A stretch of 64,000 nt of DNA from Sapria himalayana. Lineage: Eukaryota; Streptophyta; Magnoliopsida; Malpighiales; Rafflesiaceae. The stretch lies in NCBI GenBank assembly GCA_029783825.1, contig JAREIK010002658.1, positions 99,576-163,575 of the forward strand, given 5' to 3'. The position numbers and the translations under genes are program-made. The notes below the pieces were generated by a model. It saw only the letters and a program-made list of their open reading frames with translations. It was not told the DNA's origin and made no database searches. Of this stretch, positions 41,251 through 54,034 are shown piece by piece (the stretch's first letter is position 1; each line of letters opens with the position of its first letter).

Positions 41251-41715
41251 ATAGTTTCATGTGTAACATTAAAAATACATTATGTATATAGGTATATGAG
41301 TGTGTTTGTGTGGGTGTACAGTAGTATATGCATGCATACAAGTATATACACACAACTTTAAAAATGTAGATACATGTGTGAATATATACAAAAGTACAAA
41401 TATGTGTATGCTGATATATAATGAATAGTAATGTATATGGATGGATAAATGTGAGTGTGTGTGTAGGACAGTGTATATGCACATATATATTTATGCATAT
41501 ATATGTAAATATCAATATTAATTTTGAGAAGAAAAATACTTGAGCACATAAATATTAACATGTTCCACAAATTTGTGAGAGCATGAGCAAAAAGTGACAT
41601 TATTGCAAGATACTACTAATCACCCAATAATAACATTTTGCCTCATAATTTGATCAGAGTACTACTTGCAATGATAAGGTTCTAAAAAATACTGCATACC
41701 ATGGAGTTACATTTT
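39961..41715 (+). repeat. Copy 2 of the dispersed repeat of about 2 kb
   Basis: It is collinear with 15,860-17,620 and 43,150-44,850. It shares ACTACATCTACAACA-GTAT, TGATGTAGTTTCAATTTACA, the (CA)n blocks and TACTACTTGCAATGATAAGG. It stops at about 41,715 after ACCATGGAGTTACATTTT, earlier than the other copies, where copia gag sequence begins. The short minus-strand frames across the CA/TG tracts are artefacts. Confidence 0.85.
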
Positions 41716-41859
41716 TGAACTTTATTACTTGTTAAACTCATATACTTGTGATACATTTTACCGTGCTATAAAATAATTAACAATTACATTGATTTTTGTA
41801 GTGTCTTGTATCTCTATAATTTCAAAACTTAATGGTCTTTGAGCTATTATAATTACAAT

Positions 41860-42310
41860 GAGTCTTAGATTTAAACCTCTTGTTTTTTGATTTGCTTTGA
41901 CATTTTCTCTTTGTTGAATCTCTTTCAATTAACTTGGTATATAATTCTAAAGAAGTTGATGTTTTATTTGTTTATCTCTTTTGAATCTCCTTGCTGAGAA
42001 TTAAATCCTGAACATCATCGAATTTCAATTTATTGGTTTTTGATGAACTATGCACAACTATAAATGTAATACGTTAATTTTTGATAGAGAACACAAAATT
42101 ATCAATACACATACTTCATCATTGACTTCAATACCAAACAAAGTTAAATTGGGTTGTGATTGTGTTGCCTTCATTGATTTGCTGGGTCACTGATGTGTTT
42201 TCTGTCAACTATAGATTGAAAAAATACCTCATCATGTGCACTTTTTTAGCTTCAATTAGTTTTTTCATATATAATAGCAAGAGCCTTCGTAAGCCTTACT
42301 ATGCTCTTCT
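41860..42310 (-). pseudogene. Ty1/copia gag fragment
   Basis: On the minus strand the order of motifs is that of Tnt1-type copia Gag. MMRYFFNL is followed, across a stop, by LTENTSVTQQINEGNTIT (usual form LSEGTSVTEHLNEFNTII). Then LKFDDVQDLILSKEIQKR lies at about 42,040-41,980 and LELYTKLIERDSTKR follows. The family protein forms the retrotransposon particle. Stops and frame shifts make it a relic. It may belong to the same family as the pol relic at 24-26.7 kb, but it is a separate piece, wedged between repeat copies 2 and 3. The plus-strand frame at 42,156-42,371 is its antisense shadow. Confidence 0.85.
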
Positions 42311-43029
42311 CATTTTTTATATTGAAACTAAGTTGGTAAGATATCATATTTCAAATGAATTCAAGTGCTAGTATGTGCTCTTCTTCCTTCATAGACTCTA
42401 TCTTCTTCCTCAGAAGGGGATGATATAGAATTTTTTAGTATATATATTTCAGATAGAATTTGATAGACTCTATCTTCTTCAGATTTCTAATAATTTGTTG
42501 ATAGTATTTCATGAGAAACAGTACCATATAAATTGAAATCAGATTTCTTTATGTATTATATAGGAGTAAAATAAAATCAAACATTAAAAAAACAATAAAA
42601 TGATATATTTATTCAATCAAACTGGAATAAATATATTAAATCAAACTCAATTTTAATCAAACTAGTTAAATCGAATTAGTTTTACCTCACTCTCATTCTC
42701 CGACATAGAATTTGTCAAAATTCATGGCAAAATATTTGAGACCTTGGAAGATGTTGATGGTAAGAGACTGTGGAATTTGGTGATGATGATGCGCCACTAG
42801 GTGAGCTCCATGTCAAGCCGCTTGGTGTATTTTTCCAAGCATAGATATGATTAATCCAATGTCATTTCTATATTTAGCTTATTTTGCCAACTAGAGTCTC
42901 TTGTTGGCCAAAAATAATGATAGAGAGTGATCTTTTGTTTTTTTTTGTTACATCTAACCACTTCTTCACACAAGTTACTTTCCAAAATGTAATAATAAAA
43001 GCAAGGTATCTATCATCAATTAATTTTAT
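42311..43029. other. Region beside gag relic, no gene assigned
   Basis: By position this would be the N-terminal gag and leader region of the minus-strand copia piece. A minus-strand MSENESE start-like peptide is near 42,705, and a moderately G+C-rich stretch is at 42,720-42,850. I see no conclusive motif. Microsatellite content is low. Confidence 0.35.
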
Positions 43030-45160
43030 ACAAATATATATAATTATATATAAATGTATTTAACAATATGTATATCAACATATTACTATATATAAATGTA
43101 TTTATCTACATAAATACCTATACATAGCCATATGACTAAATATATAAAATTACATGAAAAACTAAATATAACTACATCTACAACATGTATAACTACATAC
43201 TTCAGAAACTTAATATTCTTTCATATCATTCATCTCATTCATTTATATATTTTTTTTGATATTGTATAAATCATTAGTATTTTTCCATAAATTTTTGGAA
43301 CTTAAATTAAATTTTTTCAACATTAAATGTATTTTTAATGTATTTTTATATGTTTGTATAAATCATTATAATTTAATATGTTTAGGATATGTATTTTTGT
43401 TTCACCTAATATCATTAAACTAAAATTGATTTTTAATAAAAAGTTCATTTGTTTAAATTCATATTGTAAATTTCAAAACAAATAACAATATGTTACTATA
43501 ATAAATATTATAAAAAATTTCCAAAATATATATGTGATGTAGTTTCAATTTACAAAGATAAAACTTTAAAAATAAAATTTATTTACAAAATAAAATTTGC
43601 ACCTCATAATATGCAATATGTTATATTTATTATACATAAACAATGTTTAAATGTATCTATTAATTACAAATAACAACATTGACATTTATTCAATTTAAAA
43701 ATAATTATTTAAAAAAACAAATTCATATATTTATATGGTCATATATATATTTTGAATAAAATAAAAAAATAATAACTCGTAGAAAAATTTACTCATGTAT
43801 TTAAATGGTAATCTGTTTGGTTTGAACATAATTAAAGAAATTATTGATTTTTTACAAAAGATTAAAGACATGTATTTATATGCACTACATTATAATTACT
43901 TGAAATTTAAATTTTCTAAAAATTTATTAATAATAATATATAATAGGTAGAAATGCATCATAAACATTAATATTTTAATAAAAAAATTTTATAAAAAAAC
44001 AAAAACAATATTATCTATTTATAACCAATATTTTAATTTTTAACATAATTTACAAATATACCATTTTCATTAATTTATATGAGTATAATGATAGTAATTT
44101 TAATATAAATATTAAAAAACAACTATTTGAATAAAATAGAAGCTCATATATTTAATTCATAATTTTATTTTACGCATTAATATGCTTCACACACACACAC
44201 GTGCACACACACACACACACACGTGCACACACACACACGCACAAATTTATTTTAAATATAAAGAATTTACAATATTTTATAAATTGTGTACAATATATAA
44301 TATTTTATTTTAATTAAATTTTCAAAATCATAAAATTTCAAATACATTCCCACACACACACACACATACTCACACACACACACACATATATATATAATTG
44401 TTTCATTTGTAACATTAAAATACATTACGTATATAGTTATATGTGTGTGTTTGTGTGGGTGTTAAGTAGTATATGCATGCATACAAGCATATACACTATA
44501 CTCTAAAAATGTCGATACATGCATGAATATATATCAAAGTACAAAAATGTGTATTGTGATATATAATGTATAGTAATGTATATGTATGTATAAGTGTGTG
44601 TGTGTGTGTAGGTCAGTGTATATGCACATATATATTTGTGCATATATATGTAAATATCATAATTATTTTTGAGAAAAAAAAATACTTAAGCACTTAATTA
44701 TTATCATGTTTTACAAGTTCATGATGGCACAAGCAAAGAGTGACATTATTGGAAGATACTACTAATCTCGCATCTATAACACTTTGCCTCATAATTTGAT
44801 TTGAATACTACTTGCAATGATAAGGTTCATTCAATACTACATACCATGGAGTTACATTTTCATTCAATACTATAATTTGTTCAAATAAAAAGATCTATCT
44901 AATATCTTCTTCAACAACTCTTCATCTTTTTTTTCTAGTCTTGATAAGCTATTTTCAATTTTGATTATATGTACATTTCTTATCTAATATCTCTAGTTCA
45001 AACTATTGTAATAGTAAAATCCACCAAATCAATCTAGGCCTAATATCTTTATTTTCTATGATATATTTGATTATAGAATATTTAGTATATACTATGACTG
45101 GTTCCCAGTAAATATGATATTAACTTTCCAAAAGAAAAGAATATTTATACAAGTTCTTTC
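43030..45160 (+). repeat. Copy 3 of the dispersed repeat of about 2 kb
   Basis: It extends over the same landmarks as copies 1 and 2 and, like copy 1, continues past ACCATGGAGTTACATTTT to TATCTTCTTCAACAACTC, TCTAGTCTTGATAAGCTATT and TTAACTTTCCAAAAGAAAAG. The CA tracts here (44,189-44,240 and 44,355-44,390) include CACGTGCACA variants. Its left part also matches the tail of the 400-bp tandem unit (39,840-39,960). No coding potential was seen. Confidence 0.85.
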
Positions 45161-45858
45161 TCTATAGTGGTGTAATTCAACTAGTCATCTCCGAGTGTGT
45201 TGTTATCACAGTATATGATAACTATTTATAAATATTTGTTTAATCATATAAACCTCTTCATAATTATATTTAACTATATTTGTAACTATGTAAACTATTT
45301 TTATAACTATATTAATAACTATATATAATATTTTTTTAACTATAAAATATTTTATAACTATATGAGTAATTCTATATAACTATATTTTTAACAAAATATA
45401 TCGTATGTATAATTATATATAACTATATATAATTGTAGTTTACTATATGTATAATAATATATAACTATATCTTTAACTACATACATATTTATAACTATAT
45501 GTGTATAACTATATATAAATATATGTATAACTAACACTCTATATAATTAAATATAATTATATTTGCATCTATGTATACATATATGTATTCATATAATTAA
45601 ATCTATATATTTATTTATATCTTTGTATATATTTATATATAACTACTTTTAACTACTTGTATGAATATATCTATATATAATTATATGTTTAACTTTATAT
45701 AACTCTTTTTTTAATTATGCATACTATAGGTATAAGAACATATAGAGGTTGACCTCCCTCTCTGGTGACCATCTCTTGAGGTCTATTTATTTTGTTTCTT
45801 TCTCTCACCATATCTTTTTACTACCATATGACAAAGGATTTTAGATTTAGTGGAAGAA
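45161..45858. repeat. TAACTATAT-type simple repeat and ARF 5' flank
   Basis: Imperfect TAACTATATATAAC units fill about 45,220-45,720. From about 45,541 the sequence is homologous to 56,920 onward. The last 100 bases (CCTCCCTCTCTGGTGACCAT, then CTTGAG, TTTGTTTCTTTCTCTCA) are shared with the region before ARF copy 2 and may be the 5' untranslated part of the captured mRNA. Confidence 0.7.
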
Positions 45859-46403
45859 ATGGGATTTACGTTCACAAAGCTATTCAGCATGCTGTTTGCC
45901 AACAAGGAGATGAGTATTTTAATGTAGGTCTTGATGCTGGTGGAAAGATAACCATTCTGTATAAGTTGATGTTTAGTGAAATTTTCACCACAATTCCTAC
46001 TATTGTCTTCAATGTAGAGACTGTTGAATATAAAAACATTAATTTCACTGTGTGAGATGTTAGGGGTCAAGACAAGTTTTGTCCTTTCAGGAGGGATTAC
46101 TTCCAAAATACTCAAGGTCTCATATTTGTGGTGGATAGCAATGACAGAGATTGAGTAGTCAAAGCTAGAGATGAGTTGCATAGGATGCTAAATGAGGAAA
46201 AGCTTCGTGATGCAGTTTTGCTAGTGTTTTCCAATAAGCAAGATCTTCCCAATACGATGAATGTAGCTGAAATTACTGACAAGCTAGGACTTCACTATCT
46301 TCTCCAATGCCATTGCCACATTTAGAGCATCTGTGCTACCTCTGGCGAGGGCCTCTACGAGGGTCTTGATTGGCTTTCCAATTACATTACCAGCAAATCA
46401 TAA
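45859..46403 (+). pseudogene. ARF1: ARF GTPase processed pseudogene, copy 1
   Basis: This is an intronless copy of an ADP-ribosylation factor (ARF1/ARFA class), the small GTPase that recruits vesicle coats at the Golgi. The N-terminus is kept: ATG at 45,859 gives [18 protein letters not shown], including the Gly that is normally myristoylated. A one-base deletion near 45,924 shifts the frame just before the P-loop. TGA replaces the Trp of WDVGGQ at 46,053, and the motif reads DVRGQ. TGA occurs at 46,152 and TAG at 46,323. Later motifs survive in part: [19 protein letters not shown] and [18 protein letters not shown] remains, and the frame ends at TAA 46,401. The sequence after the stop, shared with copy 2, looks like a retained 3' untranslated region. 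It lies inside CACTA element A, upstream of the transposase gene. It is certainly non-functional. Confidence 0.95.
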
Positions 46404-47204
46404 ATAATTTAAGCAAGATGAGGCAAACTTTGTTGACATTTCTGGATGTGGATCTAATTTGTTCCTATTTTGCTTGAGTTTTGTTGTGTTATATGGATGA
46501 CATCATCTATTTCAAGGGGTATTCAAATTGTATTTATATTTATATATTTCATGCCTAAAATACAAGACCGCATTTACTTTGTTCTGATTTGTTGTAAGCC
46601 GAATTTGTTTGTTTTCTATTTTTCGTTTTCTATCTTTTTGCCATGGGATCTCAAAGGTATAAGAACAAATAATTATTTTGATATATCTATTACTATAAAA
46701 GCTTTATACATAACTATATTTAAAGATTTAATTTACAACATATATTTAATATACATTTATATATATTAGTATTCAAAAATATATTTTACTATATCTATAC
46801 CTATACATAACTATATGTAGAGATATATAAAATTATATAAATAAATATATATAACTACATATATAAATATAAGTATAACTATGTGTATAATCACATGTAA
46901 CTATTTTTATAATTACATGTATAATAACATACAACAATATGTAAGCACAAAGCATGAGAGTATCCGTTGATTAGGCTCATATATGGTATAATACAAATAA
47001 GGGCCATACTCTTACTTAATCCCAACCCTTGGGCCTCATGCTCAAATATGAACGTATGTATGATAAAAAAATGTAATATTTGATAAGTTTATACAGATAA
47101 ATTTTATTTTCTTTTATATAATTTTCCATTCTAACACTACACTCTCTATGTGTCTATCTGTCCCTCTCTAATTTCTTTTGTCACTCTATTCTTCTTTTTT
47201 TGTG
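46404..47204. other. ARF 3' flank and simple repeats, no gene
   Basis: Bases 46,404-46,655 correspond to the probable ARF 3' untranslated region, also present after copy 2. From about 46,665 to 46,945 is one unit of a TAACTATAT-rich repeat that is triplicated at 58,020-59,660. Bases 46,945-47,070 (AAGCACAAAGCATGAGAG, CCAACCCTTGGGCCTCA) recur at 59,727-59,842. Confidence 0.8.
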
Positions 47205-47462
47205 TCACACTCTCTCTCTTGTTATTTTCTTTCTCGCTCTCATTTCTTGCTTGTTCTCTCTATCTCTCTTTCTCCCCCTTTCTCTCCCTCTCTCTTCCTT
47301 TTTCTCTCTCTCCCACTCTCTCCCACTCTCTCCCACTCTCTCCCACTCTTTCCCTCTCTCTCTTTCCCTCTCTTTCCCTTTCACCATTTCTCTCCTCCTC
47401 TCACTCCTTCCTTCTCTCACTCCTCTCTCTCTCTCTCTCTCCCCCTCTCCCCCTTCAAACAT
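47205..47462. repeat. CT-rich polypyrimidine tract
   Basis: About 250 bases of nearly pure pyrimidine on the plus strand: TCTCTC, CCCTCT and four perfect TCTCCCACTC units. The sister tract is at 59,934-60,330. Long frames rich in Ser/Leu/Pro (plus) or Arg/Glu/Gly (minus) are artefacts. Such homopurine-homopyrimidine DNA can form triplexes. Confidence 0.95.
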
Positions 47463-47741
47463 TAAATGTCTTTCTTTCTTGCTTTCTTTTCTTATGCATT
47501 ATCGTATTTTGATCCATTTATCTAGTATTACTGTGATATCAATTAATCTTTATTGTGCTAAAAATAGCTTTATCTATTCATGTAAATTCTGCAAATGCAT
47601 TGCCTCGATATTCATGATATTTAATTTTTAAATATTCATCTATAAGTAATTTTATATAATTATTAGTATATTTTGAAGTAATAGAATGTTTAATTCAAAA
47701 TAATGATCGAGCATTATTTTTTTAAAATAAAATAGGGCAAA
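47463..47741. other. Leader region before TNP2 relic
   Basis: This is AT-rich sequence without motifs. Bases 47,463-47,565 are homologous to 60,333-60,433; homology ends at TGTGCTAAAAAT. No TATA box or start region can be singled out with confidence. Confidence 0.5.
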
Positions 47742-50700
47742 ATGAGTTCAGATCATCAGTGGATGTACAGAAGATTTATTATTAATGGATTTTTGAATAA
47801 TGTTTTTTTGAGTGGACTTAAAATTTTCATCAATTTTGCATGTAGTCAATTGAGATTGATGAATGAAAAAAAATAAAGTGTACATGTAATCATCATAGGT
47901 GTCAGTATATTCCTTTTCGTGATGCAGACACTATAAGATACCATTTAGAGAAATATGGCTTTGTGCCAAATTATATTATTTGGATTTATCATGGGGAAAG
48001 TACAAAGTCTCTAAACATTGACAAAAATGAGGGTACCGAATCATTTGCTTGTGGGGAAGAATCATCAAACACATAACATAGAATGATCACTGAAGCTGCT
48101 GGTGCTGACTTCAATATGGATTACATGGATGAACAACCTAATCCTTAAGCTTGGAAATTTTATGAAATGCTTAAAGCTGTAGATAAAGAGTTGTGGCCTA
48201 GTTGTAATACACATTCGTAATTGTTACTTGTGGCTCATCTTATGAGCATTAAGTCAGAAAATCATATGTCTGAGAAATTATTTGATCAGGTGACAGGACT
48301 GATAAATGAGATTGTTTCGGATAATAATTTGATCACTAACAATATTTACAACACTAAGAAGTTACTACGAGGAATCGGTCTACTAGTCAAAAAAATTGAT
48401 TGTTATTTAAATGTATGTATGTAATATTGGGGTGGTGATAGTGATTTAATTAGCTGTAATTTTTATGATCATTCTCGATTTAAGAAGGCTTCTCGTGTTG
48501 TAGATACGTGACAAATATTAAAGGTTGTATTTAAGAAGATGTATTATTTTTCATTAATTTCTTGATTATAGAGACTATATGCATCAAATGTTACAGCAAA
48601 TATTATGAGGTGGCATTATGAGCATGAGGTTTAAGAAAGGGTAATGCGTGATCTATTAGATTCACTTACTTGGAAGCATTTTAATTATATACATCAAGAT
48701 TTTGCAACTGAAAGTCAAAATGTGAGATTGGGTCTCTAAATTAATGGATTTCAGCCATTTGGACAATCTGGACAATATTCTTCAACATGGAAAGTGATAG
48801 TGACACCTTATAATTTGCCTCGGTGATTTTGTATGAAGGAGCAATATATGATTTTATCAATATTGGTTCCAAAGCCAAAAAATCTGAAAGACATGGTATA
48901 TGTTTTCTTACATCCTTTTATTGCAGAGTTAAATCATTTGTGGGATGTTCGCATGGATACATATGATATCTCAAATAAGAAAAATTTTATTATGTGGGAC
49001 ACCCTTATATGGATTGTAAGTAACTTTTTTACATGATCAGTGTTGTCTGCTGGAGTACTATAAGATAATTCTGATGCCCGTATTGTATGACAAATTCTAA
49101 TGCATTTACCCTCAAATTTAGTGGTAAACAATCAAGGTTTGATAACCATCATAAGTTTCTTCCAAAGAATCATCCATTTTGAAGAAATATAACTGCATTT
49201 CAAAAAAATAAAAATGTGATGATAGTTGCACCAATAGTTCGTTTAAAATATGATATTATGACAGAGATTCGGAGATTAGGTTTGAAGAAGGCAATTGGAA
49301 AGGAAGCTACTAGAAGTAATGGACCAATAGGCAAAATAATTGGTTGGAGGAAACGTAGTATATTTTGGGACTCGCCCTATTGGAAGTCCAATTTAATTCG
49401 TCATAACTTAGATGTAATGCATTTAGAAAAAGGTGTGTTTGATAATGTTTTCAATACTGTCCGTAATATAAATGGAAAAACAAAAGACACTTTAAAATCA
49501 AGATAAAAGCTAAATGATTACTCTTACTGTCCTGAATTAAAACTAAATGAGAGAATAAAAAAATTTCATAAATCTTGCTACATACTTGATAAGAAGGTAA
49601 GACAAATATTGTGTGAATGGGTTAAAAATTTGAAATTCTCTAATAAATATGTGTCAAATATGGGTAGATGCTTGGATTGAAGAATCTTAAGTTATTTGGA
49701 ATGAAAAGTTATGACTGACATGTATTTATGCAGATATTAATACCAATTGTATTCAATGAATTACTTCTCCTAAGTGTTTGAAGGTCCTTACAGAACTTTG
49801 TTTTTCAAATAGATAACTACAACCACAATCAAATAGATAACATGGTGAAGTTGGAGAATGACATTCGACTTATTATTTGTAAGCTTGAATGGATATTCCC
49901 ACTAAGTTTTTTTGACTAAATGGAGCATTTGCCGGTCCATTTGGCATATGAAGCAAGGATAGCTAGGTCCGTGCAATACAAGTGGATGTATCCTTTTGAG
50001 AGGTAAATACATATAATTTGCTTTGTTTTATTATCTTGTACATAAAGTAATATTGTAATTTAATATAATTGAAATCTAACAATATGGTTGTAGGTAACTT
50101 CGTAAGTTGAAATTGAATGTTAGAATCAAGGAAAAAGTTGGAGGTTCAATTTGCAATGCATATTTAGTAGAAGAAGCATCATCATTTTGTTCTTTTTATT
50201 TTGAGGCTCATGTCAATACAATGAATAGAAATGTGCCTCGTAATGATGAATGTCATGTGATGGTAGAAAATTATTCTATGAACAAACTATCTATCTTCAA
50301 GTGCTCTGGAAGAGCAATTGGAAGAGTAATAAAAAGTTGTATGACAGATGAAGAGTACAAAGCTACCCTGAGTTATGTTTTACTTAATTGTGAGGAGGTT
50401 GCAGCATATATTGAGTATGTATACACAAAATGATTGCAGGTTTAATCATAGTTTAATTTTATCTTTAATAGGAATTATTAAAAATTGATATACATTTTTC
50501 TCTCTTTTTATATTTTTGCAGTATTTCTGTTGAGCTGTTAAAATATAGGCAACTTGTAATTTCCAGCAATGATTTCGATTATATGCTAAAAACTAAATTT
50601 GCGAATTGGTTCAAATAATATATGAGAATTATTAAGTTTAAATTTTTTGAATTATTTAATTTATTAGTATCTTTATTTTTTAATATCAATTTTTTTATGT

Positions 50701-51430
50701 CACAGGCAATTCATCCTTCAAATGGAGTTTCAAATATTTTCATTCAGAATCTAAGTAAAGGCTAATTAAGATATGTGACAACCTATCCTGGGTATTTTGT
50801 TAATGGATAAAAATTTCATATAATCAGGCATGATTCTTTTAAAACAACAATGAATAGTCGTACTTGCATTAAGGCATAGGTTATAGTACAGATGAGATTG
50901 ATTATTATGGTCAACTCAAATAAATTATTAAGTTGTAGTATCCTGGACTCGAAAATAATAGGAATGTATTAGTGCGAGTGATTTTATACTACATGAAATG
51001 TGGGGACAAAGATTCATTTGGATTAAAACTAGTGGATGTTAACCATAAACATAGATATAATCGATATGAGGCATTTATTATGGCAATTTAAGCTGCTCAA
51101 ATATATTATTATACATATCTGAGTTTATCTCGTGATAAGAGTGATTGGTGGGTGATTTGCAAAATCAAAGCTCGGTCAAAATTTGAAATACCAACATTAT
51201 AATAAAGAAGTACAGATTTAGATATTGCATCGACATTCCAGGAAGATAGAATAAATATTATTGAGCCTGTGAATGTAGATGAAGATCCAATAAATTTATG
51301 TGACTCAAATGGTGGCATAATAGAAATTGAAGATGATCAATTTCTATCTGAAGATGAGTTCGAACTTCTATCAGAATCAGACGAAATATCAGAAGATCCA
51401 TTGGATGATGACAGTGATGCTGATATTTAA
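47742..51430 (+). pseudogene. CACTA transposase (TNP2 type) pseudogene
   Basis: The gene follows the plant TNP2 layout. An N-terminal transposase-associated domain starts at 47,742 (MSSDHQWMYRRF, INFACSQ), breaks at a poly-A frameshift near 47,872, then continues with IRYHLEKYGFVPNYIIWIYH. The TNP2 domain has DAADKELWP-like, HLMSIKSENHMSEKLFDQ, KIDCYLNVCM, MRWHYEHE, GFQPFGQSG, CMKEQYMILSILVPKPKN and IAELNHLWD motifs, and SIFWDSPYWKSNLIRHNLD at about 49,360-49,420. HLPVHLAYEARIA and KWMYPFER (DUF4218-like) lie near 49,930-50,005, with an intron at about 50,002-50,094. VGGSICNAYLVEEASSF follows, then VTTYPGYFVNG near 50,780 (DUF4216-like). An acidic tail (EDDQFLSEDEFELLS) ends at 51,430. The family cuts and moves CACTA elements. 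Many stops and shifts make it inactive. Confidence 0.93.
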
Positions 51431-51569
51431 ATTGTTATAATTTTATTATAATATTAAACTATCAAAGACTTTTTATATCTTGTTGAAATCTATTGGTGTG
51501 TTTGATTCTAAAATGCATGCATGTTCATCATATCTCAATGTTTGTTCTATGTTTTATTTTATACAATAG
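51431..51569. other. Spacer between the two transposon genes
   Basis: This 140-base AT-rich gap is homologous to 60,601-60,739 in the second copy. I see no promoter or splice signal I can support. Confidence 0.5.
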
Positions 51570-53421
51570 AAAGTGCCTAAATGACATGGAAATGGTGGAG
51601 CTAGGCATGGACACAGAAATGAACCAAATTCATCTAGTATATTATATCATATTGTAGAATCAGTACCATCTCATAGACACCATATCCAGACTTCAACATC
51701 ACAATCACCATCTTCATTTCTATCACCATCATTGAGACCTATACTATCACCTTGATCAGATGTAAGCCCACGATCAATTGTGTTTCCTGCACACACTTTT
51801 GATCCATCTCTATCTTCTACACCATATTTTATACCTTTCCTCATTTACAAAACCAACGACATTATGAAATATTGGGTCTTCATCTGTAGTCAGTGCAAAG
51901 TTAAAAATTGAGATTGTAGATGGAAGGTAAACGAAATATGTAAAAATGACTTCAAAAAAAAATTGATGTTTCTGTTAGTGGATTATTTATTTTGTTATGA
52001 TTTGCTTTTTTTCAATGTTATTTATTTATTTGTACAGTTTTATTCCATCTCGCAAGTGTTCTACTATAATTACAAAGTCTTTCAAGAAAATGGCTAATTC
52101 TAAAGATTTCTCCTGAAAGAAAGTCTATGAATCGATAAAAGAGTCTTTTTTTAATGACTTTCAGGTAAAAATAACAAAACAAAAGTATGGAAAAATAATT
52201 ATCAAATTACTTAACTATTATGTTGGTTATTATTCAAGCAGTAAATAATTGCATTCTTGTTGTTAATATAAATTCTTTCGTGATTTTTTTATATATATAA
52301 TTAGTACACATGGACTCCCAAATTTGATGGAAATATTAAGTCATTATGGAAGATCAAAGTTGCTCAATGATATTCTCATTTTGTCCATAAATTAAAGAAT
52401 ATAAAATAAAGGCATTATATTATATTCGAGGATGACTAGCCCGAGTGGCTTAAGTATTGGGAGGAACTAGATGTGAAGAAAAAATCTAATATTGCTAGCA
52501 AAAATCGACTAAGTGAGGTAGCTGGACTAGGTACAGAAATTTGTGGACACACAGGAGGGTCAAAGTCATGCATTGAGCAAGCTCGAGATATGGTACAATT
52601 TTAAAATTTTAAATATTTATATATTTAGTGGTTGTCCTTATAGTCCAATAAATCAAATCTGCATGGTTTTATTAATTTTATTAAATTTTTTGATCATATA
52701 TTTTTTAATGACTTAATAAAAACATATTCTAGGCTGGAGAATAAGGCCGAGATCCAAATTTTTATGAGATTTGTAGGAAGATGCATGTGAAGAAAGTGGA
52801 TTGTCAATTTATTGATAACAAGTCTCAAATGATTGCTATAAGAACTTGTTATATTAATAAGATTTTCTAATACTACAGTACATTTTGAAAATTATTTGGA
52901 ATGCAAAATATTTATTTTATTATATATATATAGAATAGTATTTTCTCCATTTTATATCAGGACTTAATGGAGGAACGTGTGACAGCTACTCATCAACAAG
53001 TCGAGGGTTCTATGGATCTTCAACCAAGTGACTATGATCCTATTTATTTGGAGACCATAAGAAGTAGTGAGTGTACAGAATTGGCTCGAAGGGAGTGACA
53101 TTCTTTTGTAGCAGTCATGCTTTTAATTCATTTATCTCAGCAATGGTGAGTGAGGTGGTTGAACAACAAGCAATTGAAACAAATGGCCATTTGGTAGTTA
53201 TGGAGACCGAAATGAAAAAGAAGGATGAGCAGATATCTCAATTGAAGGAAAAAATATATGAAATTAAAGAAAAGAATGATGAGCAAATATCTCATTTGAC
53301 GGAAGAAATATATGAAATTAAAGAACTGAATGATGAGCAGTATTCTAATTTGATAGAAGAAATGCAAGAAATTAAAGAAATGGACAATGAGATGAAAGAA
53401 ATTAAGAATGTAATGAAATAG
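51570..53421 (+). pseudogene. Second CACTA gene (Transposase_24 / TNP1-like) pseudogene
   Basis: The start equivalent to ATG at 60,740 is AAA here (51,570), so the start is lost. The N-terminus is Gly/Arg-rich (GHGGG-RG type in the sister copy), then RNEPNSSS and a Ser/Pro stretch (TSQSPSSFLSPSLRP). Exon-like pieces follow: KSFKKMANSKDFS near 52,080, IKSLWKIKVAQ near 52,335, LKYWEELDVKKKSNIASKN near 52,450-52,505 with HTGGS after it, and DPNFYEICRKMHVKKVDCQF near 52,752. MEERVTATHQQVEGSMDLQP follows at 52,970. These match the plant Transposase_24 (Ptta/En/Spm) pattern. A C-terminal coiled coil (53,210-53,420) has three repeats of a DEQISQLKEKIYEIKE-like unit. This protein probably bound subterminal repeats or partnered TNP2. 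Stops occur throughout. Confidence 0.85.
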
Positions 53422-53884
53422 TAGATGTCCTATATGGAATCACAGTTATCGGAAATGGTGCAATAGATAGCATTCCACGATCCATCTGCAAAACCTCATA
53501 GGTGAGGCTAGCATTACCTATAAATTATGAGGATGATTTAATATGAGAATTATTTCTGAACTGTTATTTATTTTTGTCTGTGTAGTAAATAATTATGATA
53601 TTTTTTTTGCAGGTTTCATTTTTTTTATTCTGGTTTTGTTGTTTGCCTTTTCAATTAACCTAATTATGAATCTTTGCATGACATATTATTTGAGACACAT
53701 GAAAAAATTCTAATTCAAAGTATTCAAAAGATTGCCATGGTCCTTCCAATGCATTGGTCCCATATTTACCGATTTCATTTTTATCAAAAGGAGGGCTAGC
53801 TTATTTTATCTTTATTATTCCTAAAACATTTTATTTTTGCACTCTCTTTCTCTCTTAACATTATTTATGGACATCTTTTGGATT
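53422..53884. other. 3' flank of transposon genes, no gene
   Basis: This is AT-rich sequence with remnants of the last exon (53,480-53,520) and no recognisable domain. No open frame of note. Confidence 0.5.
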
Positions 53885-54034
53885 TTTATTGAAACTGTAT
53901 GACAATCAACTTTAATTTGTATTTGTTCATGTCTATAATAATTATTTTTATATATCTGTGAATATGTTTGTGTGTCTCTGAATTTTTTGGGTAGAGTTTT
54001 AGCCTATTATAAGTATGTAAAAGCTTATATTTAT

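Noticed and set aside
42156..42371. 71-codon plus-strand frame
   Set aside because: It is antisense to a copia gag remnant that is readable on the minus strand with several family motifs.
47150..47631. Ser/Leu/Pro-rich frames at 47.2 and 60.0 kb
   Set aside because: They are translations of CT-rich polypyrimidine tracts without any domain; all three phases are open.
53137..53367. 76-codon minus-strand frame rich in Phe/Ile/Leu
   Set aside because: It is the antisense shadow of the coiled-coil end of the second transposon gene.
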